Assembly (NCBI GenBank): GCA_946187935.1
Contig: CAMHSJ010000014.1
Span: 1-42,192, forward strand
Source of the DNA: an uncultured Clostridia bacterium
GTDB lineage: Bacteria; Bacillota; Clostridia; Saccharofermentanales; Saccharofermentanaceae
Reading direction: 5' to 3'
Length of the DNA stretch: 42,192 nt
The notes under the pieces were generated by a model. That model saw only the letters and a list, made by a program, of their open reading frames with translations, ran no database searches and was not told the origin of the DNA. A program made the translations under genes and the position numbers. The first letter of the stretch is position 1, and every line of letters starts with the position of its first letter. Positions 30,701-38,419 of the stretch are shown one piece after another.

Positions 30701-32148
30701 GTACATCTCGTGCCGAGATCCACAGGCTTCTTGGATGTCAATGCAGCTTTTGCAAACTCAGGTGTTGTAAGCTCTAATGACTGTGCAAAAGTCTGGATGA
30801 AAGAGCCGCAGCCAGATGAACATGCTTCGTTGAGCATGATGGAATCGATAACGCCGTTACGGATCTTCATGCACTTCATGTCCTGGCCGCCGATATCTAT
30901 AATGAAGTCAACATCAGGACAGAAGAACTTGGCAGACTGGAAGTGCGCCATGGTCTCGATCTCGCCGATGTCAATGCCCAAAGCGGCCTTGATTATGTTC
31001 TCACCGTAACCCGTTACGCATGAATAAGCGATGTAGCAGTCTTCGGGCATCTTGGAATATATATCCTTAAGGATAGTAACTGCAGACATTACGGGGTTGC
31101 CCTTGTTGCTCGCATAGTATGTGTAGACGAGCTCGCCGTTCGTGTTCATTACGACGGCCTTGGTCGTGGTGGAACCGGCGTCGATACCAAGATAAACAGG
31201 TCCCTTCTGTCCCTTAAAGTCAAGAACCGGGATCTTATCCTTGCTGTGCCTGTCGTCAAACTCCTTCTTGGCTTCTTCATTCTCGAAGATAGGATCTATC
31301 CTTATGATGTCAGGCACGAAGCCGTCCCTGTTCTTAAGCTTGACCAGAAGGTCTTCGAGCTTAATGGGATTAGTACCGTCAGCAGAAAGAGCAGCGCCAA
31401 GTCCTACATAGATCTGCGCGTCATCAGGCATCCAGAATGAATCGACCTTATCCTGCAGAGTCCTCTCGAAAGCGTTCCTGAGCTCGGAATTGAAATACAA
31501 AGGTCCGCCAAGGAAAGCTACGTTGCCCTTGATGGGTCTTCCGCAGGCAAGTCCTGAGATCGTCTGGTTTACTACTGACTGGTAGATAGATGCTGCCAGA
31601 TCCTCCTTGGCAGCACCCTCATTGATAAGGGGCTGAAGGTCAGACTTGGCGAAAACGCCGCATCTCGAAGCGATCGTATAAAGTGATCTGTAGTCTTTTG
31701 CGAAGTTGTTAAGGCCGTCTGCATCCGTCTGCAGCAGAGCTGCCATCTGGTCAATGAACGCGCCCGTACCGCCTGCGCAGGTACCGTTCATTCTCTGCTC
31801 TAATACAGGGTGCATATAAGTGATCTTGGCATCCTCACCGCCAAGCTCAATTATTACGTCTGTCTCAGGGTGATACTTCTTGATGGCCGTTGTCTCCGCC
31901 ATTACTTCCTGGGTGAACTTAAGGCCCAGCCATGTTGCAACTGAAAGTCCGCCCGAACCTGTGATGACCGTATCAACATAGATGCCGGAGAACTTCTCTG
32001 ACAGCTCCTCGAAAAGGACGTTAAGAAGTCCTGATACGTCAGAATGGTGTCTTCTGTAATCGTTATAGACCATCTTATCTCCATCGAGAAGAACGACCTT
32101 TATCGTAGTAGATCCGATATCCAGACCCAGTTTGTAGTACTTATCCAT
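27703..32148 (-). CDS. Giant 2-hydroxyacyl-CoA dehydratase activase-related protein (two ASKHA ATPase domains plus HgdB/DUF2229-like region)
   Basis: The 1481-residue protein joins parts that are separate in 2-hydroxyglutaryl-CoA dehydratase systems. Residues 1-265 form one BadF/HgdC-type ASKHA ATPase (GLDIGSTTIKVVLL; cluster cysteines in CAGGTGAFID and SRCGVFAKSD). Residues about 316-575 form a second (LGIDAGSTTTKAVV; CSSGCGSFIQ, TRCTVFMNSK). A Cys-rich CPGCTNHC motif follows near 609, then a DUF2229 activase-associated domain from about 680, an LAGRPYHIDPEINHGIP segment near 869, an HgdB-like stretch (NNDACFPTIIVVGQM near 1070) and a C-terminal CGNSCGEGWF (about 1388). Such proteins occur across anaerobic Clostridia. 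They likely couple ATP hydrolysis to low-potential electron transfer through Fe-S clusters, but the substrate is unknown. No hgdA/hgdB genes or CoA-transferase are adjacent. Confidence 0.9.
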   Translation of the reverse strand: MDKYYKLGLDIGSTTIKVVLLDGDKMVYNDYRRHHSDVSGLLNVLFEELSEKFSGIYVDTVITGSGGLSVATWLGLKFTQEVMAETTAIKKYHPETDVIIELGGEDAKITYMHPVLEQRMNGTCAGGTGAFIDQMAALLQTDADGLNNFAKDYRSLYTIASRCGVFAKSDLQPLINEGAAKEDLAASIYQSVVNQTISGLACGRPIKGNVAFLGGPLYFNSELRNAFERTLQDKVDSFWMPDDAQIYVGLGAALSADGTNPIKLEDLLVKLKNRDGFVPDIIRIDPIFENEEAKKEFDDRHSKDKIPVLDFKGQKGPVYLGIDAGSTTTKAVVMNTNGELVYTYYASNKGNPVMSAVTILKDIYSKMPEDCYIAYSCVTGYGENIIKAALGIDIGEIETMAHFQSAKFFCPDVDFIIDIGGQDMKCMKIRNGVIDSIMLNEACSSGCGSFIQTFAQSLELTTPEFAKAALTSKKPVDLGTRCTVFMNSKVKQAQKEGASVGDISAGLSYSVVRNALYKVIKIRDTEQLGKNIVVQGGTFLNDAILRCFELVSGRDVIRPNVAGLMGAFGAALIAQKRCPNKNTAEDRSISGVLGPDELDSFKMTTENTQCPGCTNHCRLTVATFSNGQKFVSGNRCERGEDIALGVEPQADKEQLPNIFKYKYERTFAYKPLKKEDAPRGEIGIPRVLNQYEDYPFWFTVLTKLGFRVLISARSSHKLYETGMETIPSESVCYPAKLAHGHIENLISRGIKTIFYPDVPYENVENKGANNHFNCPIVCSYPEVIRNNVENLIEKDINYLNPFMPLDNLDAVAENLVKCFDFCAVTLAEAKAAVEAGAEEYGKYKDDIRAEGDRVIKELDEKGLKGVVLAGRPYHIDPEINHGIPEMINTLGLAVLTEDSVARPGLLKRPIRVIDQWMYHTRLYEAAAFVITKPNLELVQLTSFGCGLDAVTSDQVQEILESSGKLYTLLKIDEVSNLGAARIRMRSLVVAMNEREEADEETARKLEELRQKASYTLDRVEFTKENKKTHTILAPQMAPIQFEFVESVFHRHGFKLKLLKQATREDIECGLKYVNNDACFPTIIVVGQMINAILKGDIDPDNTTLAITQTGGGCRATNYVAFLRKALREAGYPQIPVITISAQRFEKNEGFEYKPSFILDAIKALCLGDMLTTLLLRTRPYELVEGSANALYSYFNRIGRHLLNPKSKNDNLTERYDILMPNSYFSKSPEQKKEIRDCLADIGVDLENIPNVKKYKAFIKLAVEKFDSLPLRDIPRKPRVGLVGEILVKFQPDANNNAIDVIESEGCEGVLPGVLDFFLYCAYNPIWQAENLGRSNKTAYAMKQAIRFLETLRKPINREFAKTNGKFMYTERIQELAEKSSSVLSCGNSCGEGWFLTAEMIELIQDGVPNIICAQPFACLPNHVTGKGMIKELRRQYPNSNIIPIDYDPGASEANQLNRIKLMISTAHAVRNKEIAKENGEG

Positions 32149-32165
32149 AGATCCTCCAGATTAGA

Positions 32166-32909
32166 TCAACGCTTCTTATTCTTGGAAGGGGCGCCCTTAG
32201 GCTGCGAACGGCTTGTTTCGTTCTTCCCTGAAGCGTTGATGTTATTCTTTTTTGAAGAGCTCTTCTTAAGCTGCGGGAACTGTCCGAAGATCTTCATAGA
32301 TTTGTTCTTGAGCTCCTTGATCATCTCAAGCTGCTCAAGCCTTAATGTCTCTTTGAAATTGCTGCCGCTGAGACTCTCCCTGAACTCAGGATCGAGTGAG
32401 ACCCTTAAGAGTTCATCAGGAATGCCGAGGGAAAGATCGAAATCATTTCCGAAGCAGTCCGTTATCTTAAGTCCTAAGGCATCGGCGATCTTGGCGACAT
32501 CGGCTTCATAGAGCTCAACATCGCAATCTATGCCAAGTGTGTACATTAGACCTGCAAAGTTCAGATTGATGTACGGAAGATTAGCTGAATAGATGAGGTG
32601 AAGACAAATGAGCTTCATGTAGGATTCGAGATTGATGCATTCCTGATCACAGATCAGTGACATCTGCCCGTCTGATACCATGCATGAGATATCGGACGTC
32701 TCAGAGTCGAATCCGTTAGACCACAGGAAATACAGTTCCCTGTAGATCTCCCTCTTAAACTGTTCAAAGTCACGTGTCAAAGGCTCGGCAAGTATCCTCC
32801 TGCCGAGGTTAAAGACGAACTGCATGTATGAGACTTCAAGATAGCTCGGTACCGAGAAATACTTGAAATATGCTGCTACGTCTCTGGCGTTGTAGTAGTA
32901 TCTGCGCAA
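32166..32909 (-). CDS. Unknown cytoplasmic protein with basic tail
   Basis: I do not recognise this 247-residue protein. It has no signal peptide or membrane segment. Residues 1-195 look like a compact, mainly helical domain (RRYYYNARDVAAYFKYF, FNLGRRILAEPLTRDFEQFKREIYRELYF split by a loop, LICLHLIYSANLPYINLNF). The last ~45 residues are a disordered tail rich in Lys, Ser and Asn. The start is TTG at 32909 with GGAG 6 bases before it; no ATG is near. It lies 17 bases ahead of the giant activase gene and behind the promoter of the operon, so it is the first gene of the run. Confidence 0.75.
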   Translation of the reverse strand: MRRYYYNARDVAAYFKYFSVPSYLEVSYMQFVFNLGRRILAEPLTRDFEQFKREIYRELYFLWSNGFDSETSDISCMVSDGQMSLICDQECINLESYMKLICLHLIYSANLPYINLNFAGLMYTLGIDCDVELYEADVAKIADALGLKITDCFGNDFDLSLGIPDELLRVSLDPEFRESLSGSNFKETLRLEQLEMIKELKNKSMKIFGQFPQLKKSSSKKNNINASGKNETSRSQPKGAPSKNKKR

Positions 32910-32942
32910 TTAAAACTCCAAGTTAGATATTTTTACCCATGA

Positions 32943-32950
32943 ATTATAAC
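32943..32950 (-). promoter_or_regulatory. Extended -10 promoter of the seven-gene operon 32909-22348
   Basis: On the minus strand TGTTATAAT combines an extended TGn with a perfect TATAAT about 33 bases ahead of the TTG start. No convincing -35 is seen. The same extended form is used before the CapA-like gene. Confidence 0.6.
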
Positions 32951-32999
32951 ATAACTCCGGCGTTCTCTTTTTATTATTTTTGTAATATTCAGTGGAAAT

Positions 33000-33026
33000 G
33001 TGACAAGGGGACAGTCACCTTGTCAC
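33000..33026. repeat. REP-like palindromic element, copy 2
   Basis: The 27-base imperfect palindrome has GTGACAAGGGGAC on one side and the matching CACCTTGTCAC on the other, the same arms and length as copy 1 at 22320-22346. It sits between the terminator of the solute-binding protein gene and the promoter of the next operon. Confidence 0.7.
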
Positions 33027-33055
33027 AAAAACAGGACCGGGATAAACCGGTCCTG
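33026..33055 (-). terminator. Terminator of the solute-binding lipoprotein gene
   Basis: A perfect 9-bp stem CAGGACCGG / CCGGTCCTG with a 6-base loop is followed on the minus strand by TTTTTG. It lies about 25 bases after the stop of the lipoprotein gene. Confidence 0.85.
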
Positions 33056-33080
33056 CCTATCTTACATTGGTACTCGCTCT

Positions 33081-35234
33081 TTAGATCCCTACGATATCAT
33101 ATACCCTTTGCTCAAAGAAGACTAAGGCTCCGGCAAGATCGTTATAGCATTCCCCTGATTCGGTAACATACTCATGGACAGCATCCATCAAGCAGGAATC
33201 GATATCAGAGTCATATTCAGAAGCATTGTAACCCGTAGCAAGAAGATTTGCTTCAATAAATACCGGGAACACGTCCTGACCATCAAGATAATCCATAGAA
33301 CTGTTCGTATCAGCCATAATGGCATTTGATGCAACTGTCAGGATATCAGAATTGTTTAATTGACCATTAGCAAGCATGTACTGAAGACCCGTTGATGAAG
33401 TATCGAGTGTAAGCCATTCGATCAGCTCTGCTACGCCATCTTCGCAATCAGTGTACTTGTTTGCAAAGATATATGTTCCGCCCCAGTAAAAACCACAAGG
33501 CGGCAGACATATAGCCCAGTCTCCATAGGTATTTTCTGCATCATTAGCCATTACATAGTTAATAAACCAGTATGGTCCGAAGAAGCAGAAAACAGGTGTT
33601 TCACCGGTGCCGGCATAATCAGCACGCCAGCCGTCATACCACTGGGCATTGTCATTGCTCCAGCCGTTATCAACGAACAACTTATAAAAATCAAAGAATT
33701 CCCTTCTGCCCGAATCTATATTCATCGTTCCGTTTATAATCCAGGGAGACTTGGAGTTTGCAAAGGGACGATACAGGTCATAAGCACCTGAAATAATTGA
33801 AACGCCGTTATCTGCACAGACCTCGGCCGCTTCTTTAAACTTATCCCAGTCACCTGTTCCGCCACCCAATATCGCTTCGATCTCAGACGGATCGTCAGTT
33901 CCGAACAGATCATTCGCGATGGAACGCCTGTAGATAAGAGCTCCTGCTGTTGAATCATAACTCAAGGCAACAACATCACCGTTTCTTGAGCCCAGCTCTA
34001 CTACATATGGCGCAATTTCAGCATCTTCTATCTTGCCCAAAACACCGTTAATCCCGATCTCATCATATGTAGCTGTAAACCCGGACATCGAACCTTCAAC
34101 ATACTTATATGCATGGTCAGCATCGGCAATAAAGATATCAGGTCCGCTGCTTACACCTTCGTCCAGGGCTTTATCCAGAGCTTCGAAATAGCCTTCGGTT
34201 GTAGAAAGAGTCGTTATATTAACAGTATATCTCGATGCAAAATCAGGATTCAGCTCCATAAAACTTTCAACATAACTGGAAACATCGCCGGAAAACACCC
34301 ACAGGTTCAGCTGCTCATCACCATAACCCAAAGTAGAGGTAACTACAAAGTCTTTATAACCGGCATAATCGAAATCATCATCATTCGAAGTAAGTCCGGC
34401 GATCTCAACGCTTTCAGACGTAACATCCTCGCCGTCGTAATAGACATTAACCGTGTATAAGCCCGGTCCAAGATCTGAATATGCGGGATCATAATAATCG
34501 CAGAGCAGGAAATCACCATAGATCTGTGCCTGGGCATCAGATTTCAGGCACGTGTTTCCGTAAAAGACATCGTAAGTGAACAGATTCTCATATAATGAGA
34601 TGTCATCATCGAAATACACGTATAAGTTGATGTAGTTAGTACCTGCGGAGATATAAGTGTAATCAAATAATTGCTCAATATCAGGCTTAAGGCCGAGACT
34701 GCATGAACAGAACTCATATAATTCTGCATAATCCTTGTCCTTGATGTTTGATACCAGCCACTCATCTTTCTTGTTCTTGAACTTAAGAGTGATCTTGACA
34801 TCTTCTGTGTCATCACAGTCTTCTATAGCGGAAAGCAGATCATCTATACTCTCAAAATCATCGTTCTTAAGGACTTTCTCATAATCGACCATGGTAAAGA
34901 TGACATCAACAGAGGCTTTCTCATCATCTGCTTCGAGAGAATCACTGTCTACTTCATATGTGATCGTCGAGCTTACAGCTTTGACGAACTTATTCATCTC
35001 ATCTGATCGGCGCTCATTATCAAGAATATATGAAAGCGTGTATGCAGCATCGCTGTCCTTCTTCTCCGTCGTAAGCTTTAAGATCTTACGTGTGTTCATA
35101 CTGACAAGAGCAGAAGCAAATTTATCTGCTGCCTCCAAGACTTCCTTGTTCTTACCAAACAAAGCACATGAAGCCGAAGACAAAAGCATAGTAAACGCCA
35201 GCGTGAAAGCCAGGATCTTCTTGATTTCTCTCAT
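33081..35234 (-). CDS. Solute-binding lipoprotein with a long N-terminal extension
   Basis: The 717-residue protein has a lipoprotein signal with lipobox SASC and Cys at residue 23. Residues about 30-175 resemble a DUF4878/DUF5105-like lipoprotein domain (short helices plus a beta sheet, DEWLVSNI near its end). About 185-285 is a beta-rich, possibly Ig-like segment. From about 300 to the end is a family 1-type extracellular solute-binding domain (LNLWVFSGDVSSYVESFMEL, DIFIADADHAYKYV, GDVVALSYDSTAGALIYRR, FGPYWFINYVM). Typical binding proteins are about 400-480 residues. No permease or ATPase genes are adjacent, so it may be a sensor or use a remote transporter. ATG has GGGAGGGG just upstream. 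Confidence 0.82.
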   Translation of the reverse strand: MREIKKILAFTLAFTMLLSSASCALFGKNKEVLEAADKFASALVSMNTRKILKLTTEKKDSDAAYTLSYILDNERRSDEMNKFVKAVSSTITYEVDSDSLEADDEKASVDVIFTMVDYEKVLKNDDFESIDDLLSAIEDCDDTEDVKITLKFKNKKDEWLVSNIKDKDYAELYEFCSCSLGLKPDIEQLFDYTYISAGTNYINLYVYFDDDISLYENLFTYDVFYGNTCLKSDAQAQIYGDFLLCDYYDPAYSDLGPGLYTVNVYYDGEDVTSESVEIAGLTSNDDDFDYAGYKDFVVTSTLGYGDEQLNLWVFSGDVSSYVESFMELNPDFASRYTVNITTLSTTEGYFEALDKALDEGVSSGPDIFIADADHAYKYVEGSMSGFTATYDEIGINGVLGKIEDAEIAPYVVELGSRNGDVVALSYDSTAGALIYRRSIANDLFGTDDPSEIEAILGGGTGDWDKFKEAAEVCADNGVSIISGAYDLYRPFANSKSPWIINGTMNIDSGRREFFDFYKLFVDNGWSNDNAQWYDGWRADYAGTGETPVFCFFGPYWFINYVMANDAENTYGDWAICLPPCGFYWGGTYIFANKYTDCEDGVAELIEWLTLDTSSTGLQYMLANGQLNNSDILTVASNAIMADTNSSMDYLDGQDVFPVFIEANLLATGYNASEYDSDIDSCLMDAVHEYVTESGECYNDLAGALVFFEQRVYDIVGI

Positions 35235-35267
35235 AACCCCTCCCGGATGTGTTTAATCTATCCGTAG

Positions 35268-35273
35268 ATTATA
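35268..35273 (-). promoter_or_regulatory. -10 element for the solute-binding lipoprotein gene
   Basis: A perfect TATAAT on the minus strand lies 33 bases upstream of the ATG at 35234. A good -35 is not evident at 17 bases. Confidence 0.45.
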
Positions 35274-35307
35274 CATCATCACAAGGATCATTGACATTTA
35301 TGAGAAT

Positions 35308-35340
35308 ACAAAAAAGGAGCTGCTTCTCTGAAGCAGCTCC
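35308..35340 (-). terminator. Terminator of the 87-aa gene
   Basis: A perfect 10-bp stem GGAGCTGCTT / AAGCAGCTCC with a 5-base loop is followed on the minus strand by TTTTTTG. It lies about 55 bases after the stop codon of the small gene. Confidence 0.85.
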
Positions 35341-35394
35341 CTTCTTTCATTTTACCCCTGGTTTGTTACTAAGTAATACTGATGAGCTTATGCC

Positions 35395-35658
35395 TTAAGC
35401 ATTTGCTTCATCATCGATCTTTCCGAAAAGGTTAAGTCTGAAGAGCATTGCCTCATCGTCAGGATCTGAGCAGGAGATCTTTGCGTTGCAAACGATTCCG
35501 CCTTCAATGAGCTTCATAATACCTGTAATCTGGCTGAGCTTACTCTTAAGGTTGAAGCGGTCACCTTCATCCGTAAGAAGTATTACGCTGCCCTTACAAT
35601 CATCGAGTGCCTTCATAAGTGTTGCAACATCAACGTTATCAAGATAAAAAGCTTTCAT
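35395..35658 (-). CDS. Small conserved protein of the type often mislabelled polya polymerase
   Basis: The 87-residue acidic protein has no signal or membrane segment. It resembles small Clostridial proteins sharing a pattern of MKAFYLDNVDVATLMKALD, then CKGSVILLTDEGDRFNLKSKLSQ, then an acidic C-terminus. These are sometimes annotated as polya polymerase without experimental basis. The function is unknown. The gene is monocistronic, with its own promoter, a strong AAAGGAGG site and a terminator, suggesting good expression. Confidence 0.75.
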   Translation of the reverse strand: MKAFYLDNVDVATLMKALDDCKGSVILLTDEGDRFNLKSKLSQITGIMKLIEGGIVCNAKISCSDPDDEAMLFRLNLFGKIDDEANA

Positions 35659-35727
35659 TTTGTAATACCTCCTTTGTGGTATTTAAAGTTTTTTATGTCC
35701 GGAAGACCTTCTTCCTTGGACAGCTTC

Positions 35728-35755
35728 ATAGTACTTTTTCCCTGGATTTCCGCAA
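35728..35755 (-). promoter_or_regulatory. Probable promoter of the 87-aa gene
   Basis: On the minus strand TTGCGG (35755..35750) and TACTAT (35733..35728) are 16 bases apart, about 70 bases before the ATG at 35658. Confidence 0.45.
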
Positions 35756-35806
35756 AGGGTTTGTTTGTACTAATTAACCAACAGCATACAGCTTCTTTTG
35801 TGCATA

Positions 35807-35835
35807 TTGTCAAAGGATTATCACTAATTTAACAT
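35807..35835 (+). promoter_or_regulatory. Probable promoter of the dipeptidase gene
   Basis: TTGTCA (35807-35812) and TAACAT (35830-35835) are separated by 17 bases, about 58 bases upstream of the ATG at 35894. Confidence 0.5.
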
Positions 35836-35893
35836 CAAACACCGCTTTGTGATTAAATGGTTACATCAATATTACCGGGCAGGTGTTTTGTTT

Positions 35894-37189
35894 ATGTCAT
35901 TAGATGCATTTGAGATGGATTTTCTTACCAGACTTATAGCGATCCAAAGCGTTGGAGGCGCTGAGGAAAACGGTTTGCCTTATGGCGCGAAACCCTTTGA
36001 AGCACTTAAGTTTTTTCTTGATACTGCTAATGCAGAAGGTTTCAGGACGGGAATAATCAATAACAGATCAGGCTTTGCCGAGATCGGACCTTCTGATTCT
36101 GATAAGTTGCTCGGAATCGTGTGCCACCTTGACGTAGTCCCTGAAGGCTCAGGATGGGATACTGATCCATTTGATCTTACTCTCAAAGAAGACGGAAGGC
36201 TTTACGGCAGAGGCATAATCGATGACAAGGGGCCTGCCGCTTGTGCTCTTTTCGCGATGAGAAGGCTTCTTAAGAGCGGGTACGAGTTTAAGTCCAGAGT
36301 AAGGCTTATCCTCGGAACTGACGAAGAGAGGACGTGCTCATGCATTGAAGACTATGCCAAGAATGGCGAGATACCAACTTTTGCCATCACGCCTGACGCA
36401 GAGTTCCCGGTCATATATGCCGAGAAAGGCATACTCAATATCAAAGTCTATACAAATGAACCTTCTGATGTCAGCGCTTTTGCGGGACAGGCAGCAAATA
36501 TGGTTCCTGCTGATTCCAGAACTGTGATTAACGGCAGAGAATACTTAGGCAAAGGCGTCCCCTCTCATGCGTCAAGGCCGGAACTTGGAGTTAATGCGAT
36601 CTTCGACATGGTAAACAAGATCGGAGAAGATATTAAAGCATCTCCCCTTCTGACTTATATAAGGGATGAACTTGCATCCAAAGAAGCCTCTGTCTATACA
36701 GGATGCTCCATTGAGGATGAATCAGGAAAGATTACTGCCAATCCTTCAGTCCTGCGAATAGATGAAACAGGCGGATCGATAGTTATAGATATCAGATATC
36801 CCGTTACCACCAAGGCCGAAGACATACTTGAATACATGTCAGGTATTGCTTCAACTTACGGTCTTAAGGCTGAGATCACTAACCACATGGCGCCTCTTTT
36901 CAAAGAGAAAGATACTCCGGAGATAGCTCTGCTTACATCAGTCTGGAGCAAGCACATGGGTTCATATGACGGATATAAGCCTGAATATAAGGATCTTTAC
37001 ACCGAGCCTCTTGCCATAGGCGGAGGCACTTACGCAAGACACATGCCCAATACGATAGCTTTCGGTCTTCAGGCTCCGTGGCAGAAAGATCAGTGCCATC
37101 AGGCAAACGAATCACTATCTGTTACTGACCTTGAAACTGATATAGCTGTATTGGAGGATGCTATAAAGGGGCTTACAGAACTCTTCTGA
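35894..37189 (+). CDS. Sapep/PepV-family metal-dependent dipeptidase (M20)
   Basis: The enzyme is a cytoplasmic M20 metallopeptidase that cleaves dipeptides. I start it at the ATG at 35894 (MSLDAFEMDFLTRLI, 431 residues), since the in-frame ATG at 35849 adds 15 residues outside the family pattern. Metal and catalytic residues are visible in CHLDVVPEG (H, D), RGIIDDKGP (bridging Asp), LGTDEERTC (Glu pair) and ITPDAEFPV. The late YARHMPN carries the last metal His. The lid domain lies between about 185 and 320. The 3' end overlaps the convergent NlpC/P60 gene by 17 bases. Confidence 0.92.
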   Translation: MSLDAFEMDFLTRLIAIQSVGGAEENGLPYGAKPFEALKFFLDTANAEGFRTGIINNRSGFAEIGPSDSDKLLGIVCHLDVVPEGSGWDTDPFDLTLKEDGRLYGRGIIDDKGPAACALFAMRRLLKSGYEFKSRVRLILGTDEERTCSCIEDYAKNGEIPTFAITPDAEFPVIYAEKGILNIKVYTNEPSDVSAFAGQAANMVPADSRTVINGREYLGKGVPSHASRPELGVNAIFDMVNKIGEDIKASPLLTYIRDELASKEASVYTGCSIEDESGKITANPSVLRIDETGGSIVIDIRYPVTTKAEDILEYMSGIASTYGLKAEITNHMAPLFKEKDTPEIALLTSVWSKHMGSYDGYKPEYKDLYTEPLAIGGGTYARHMPNTIAFGLQAPWQKDQCHQANESLSVTDLETDIAVLEDAIKGLTELF

Positions 37190-38381
37190 TAGTTACGATA
37201 TGTGACATCGAAGAGAATGAGACAGATACTACCTGTCCTCTGGAGTTCGAAGCGTGAACAACGGTGTTGCCGCCGATATAAAGACCTGCATGATCTATTG
37301 AACCATCCTCATCGTAGTCAAAGCAGATGATGTCACCGCAGGAGATCTCAGAAGCTGACACTTCCCTGCCGAGCTGTGCCTGGAGCCTTGCGCTGTGAGG
37401 CAGCGTCATGCCGTAATATGTCTTATAGCAGTATCTTACAAGTCCTGAACAATCAAGACCTGAAGGAGAACATCCGCCGTAAACGTAAGGAACTCCTATA
37501 AACTGTCTGACATAGGACGCAAAGTCTGATGATGTATCAGGTGATGAAGTTGTTGTCTCATCCGTCTGTGAAGATGTTTCTGATGTTGCCTGAGGCGCGG
37601 GAGTAGGAGTTGCGGTAGGCCTGCTCTCAGAGCAGTAGCTTGATTTTACATAGTATCCTGCATCCGTCTTATACCAGCCGTTATCTGTAACAGCTACAAC
37701 ATTTATCTCATCACCTGTCTGGAATGAAGATATCTTACTGTATGAGATGCCCGGGCCTGATCTGGCATTGAGTGAACATGTGGCATAAACAGTAAGGCTG
37801 GTCTGAGTCTCAGAAACAGAAGGAGCCTGAGTCGGAACAGGTGTAGCCGTAGGAGCAGATGTCGCCTCGGGAGCTCTTGTCGGAGCAGGAGTAGCCGTAG
37901 GTGTCGGCGTAGCTGTAGGAACAAAATCAGATGCAAGAATCGAATCATCCATGACTGAATTATCAACATAGCCTTCGTTTCCGTCTTCGGTCCTTATATA
38001 AGACCACTCTGCGCCGTAGCTGATCCTTATGAACTTCTCGCCCTCTGTGATGTCCGTGATGACGTCGCTTTCTTCACTAATATCACTATAAAGACTTATG
38101 CTGCCGTTACCCTTAAGATATGTGTTTCCGTCATAGTTCCTGTCAGTATCGATGATAAGATCAGGAACAAGCGTATATGTGTAATCACTGATATCTATGG
38201 TATTGTCAGCCAGAGCTGCAAAAGAGTCTGTCTCGATCAATTCAACACCAGTTTCAGAAGAAGGACACTGGAGAGCAACGGAGGAAGCAGAACCTATATC
38301 CGCGGCACTGATAGACGCAACGCACAAAGCCGTTGCGAGCACTCCGGATAAAACTTTAGTTGTCCTTCCTATTACGAACAT
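37173..38381 (-). CDS. Secreted NlpC/P60 cell-wall hydrolase with two SH3 domains
   Basis: The protein is a likely peptidoglycan endopeptidase. Of 402 residues, about 1-28 form a signal peptide. A first bacterial SH3-like domain lies at about 88-150 (SLYSDISEES...GYVDNS), a Pro/Thr/Ala linker (about 155-195, with repeated TPTATPAPT units) follows, then a second SH3 domain (about 203-255, LNARSGPGISY), another linker, and the NlpC/P60 domain from about 285. The catalytic set is Cys in LDCSGLV (about 309), His in DHAGLYIGG (about 361) and a third polar site at VVHAS (about 373). Its ribosome site GGAGG is inside a terminator-like hairpin. Confidence 0.93.
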   Translation of the reverse strand: MFVIGRTTKVLSGVLATALCVASISAADIGSASSVALQCPSSETGVELIETDSFAALADNTIDISDYTYTLVPDLIIDTDRNYDGNTYLKGNGSISLYSDISEESDVITDITEGEKFIRISYGAEWSYIRTEDGNEGYVDNSVMDDSILASDFVPTATPTPTATPAPTRAPEATSAPTATPVPTQAPSVSETQTSLTVYATCSLNARSGPGISYSKISSFQTGDEINVVAVTDNGWYKTDAGYYVKSSYCSESRPTATPTPAPQATSETSSQTDETTTSSPDTSSDFASYVRQFIGVPYVYGGCSPSGLDCSGLVRYCYKTYYGMTLPHSARLQAQLGREVSASEISCGDIICFDYDEDGSIDHAGLYIGGNTVVHASNSRGQVVSVSFSSMSHIVTIRRVL

Positions 38382-38382
38382 G

Positions 38383-38419
38383 AAAAAACCTCCGCTTCTT
38401 TGATTTTAGCAAACGGAGG
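38383..38419 (-). promoter_or_regulatory. Terminator-like hairpin that contains the NlpC/P60 ribosome binding site
   Basis: On the minus strand CCTCCGTTT (38419..38411) pairs over 9 positions, with one wobble, with AAGCGGAGG (38397..38389) across a 13-base loop. The 3' arm ends in GGAGG, the Shine-Dalgarno of the NlpC/P60 gene. TTTTTTC and then ATG follow directly. The shape is both a rho-independent terminator for the HD-GYP gene 54 bases upstream and an RBS-sequestering stem. Confidence 0.65.

Noticed and set aside
35659..35893. A possible c-di-GMP or other riboswitch in the gap before the dipeptidase gene
   Set aside because: I could not find a conserved aptamer core; only promoter-like elements are visible.
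37600..37920. Repeats of GTAGGAGT/GTAGCCGTAGG type that resemble a repeat array
   Set aside because: They encode the Thr-Pro-Ala linkers of the NlpC/P60 protein, so they are low-complexity coding repeats and not a CRISPR or intergenic array.
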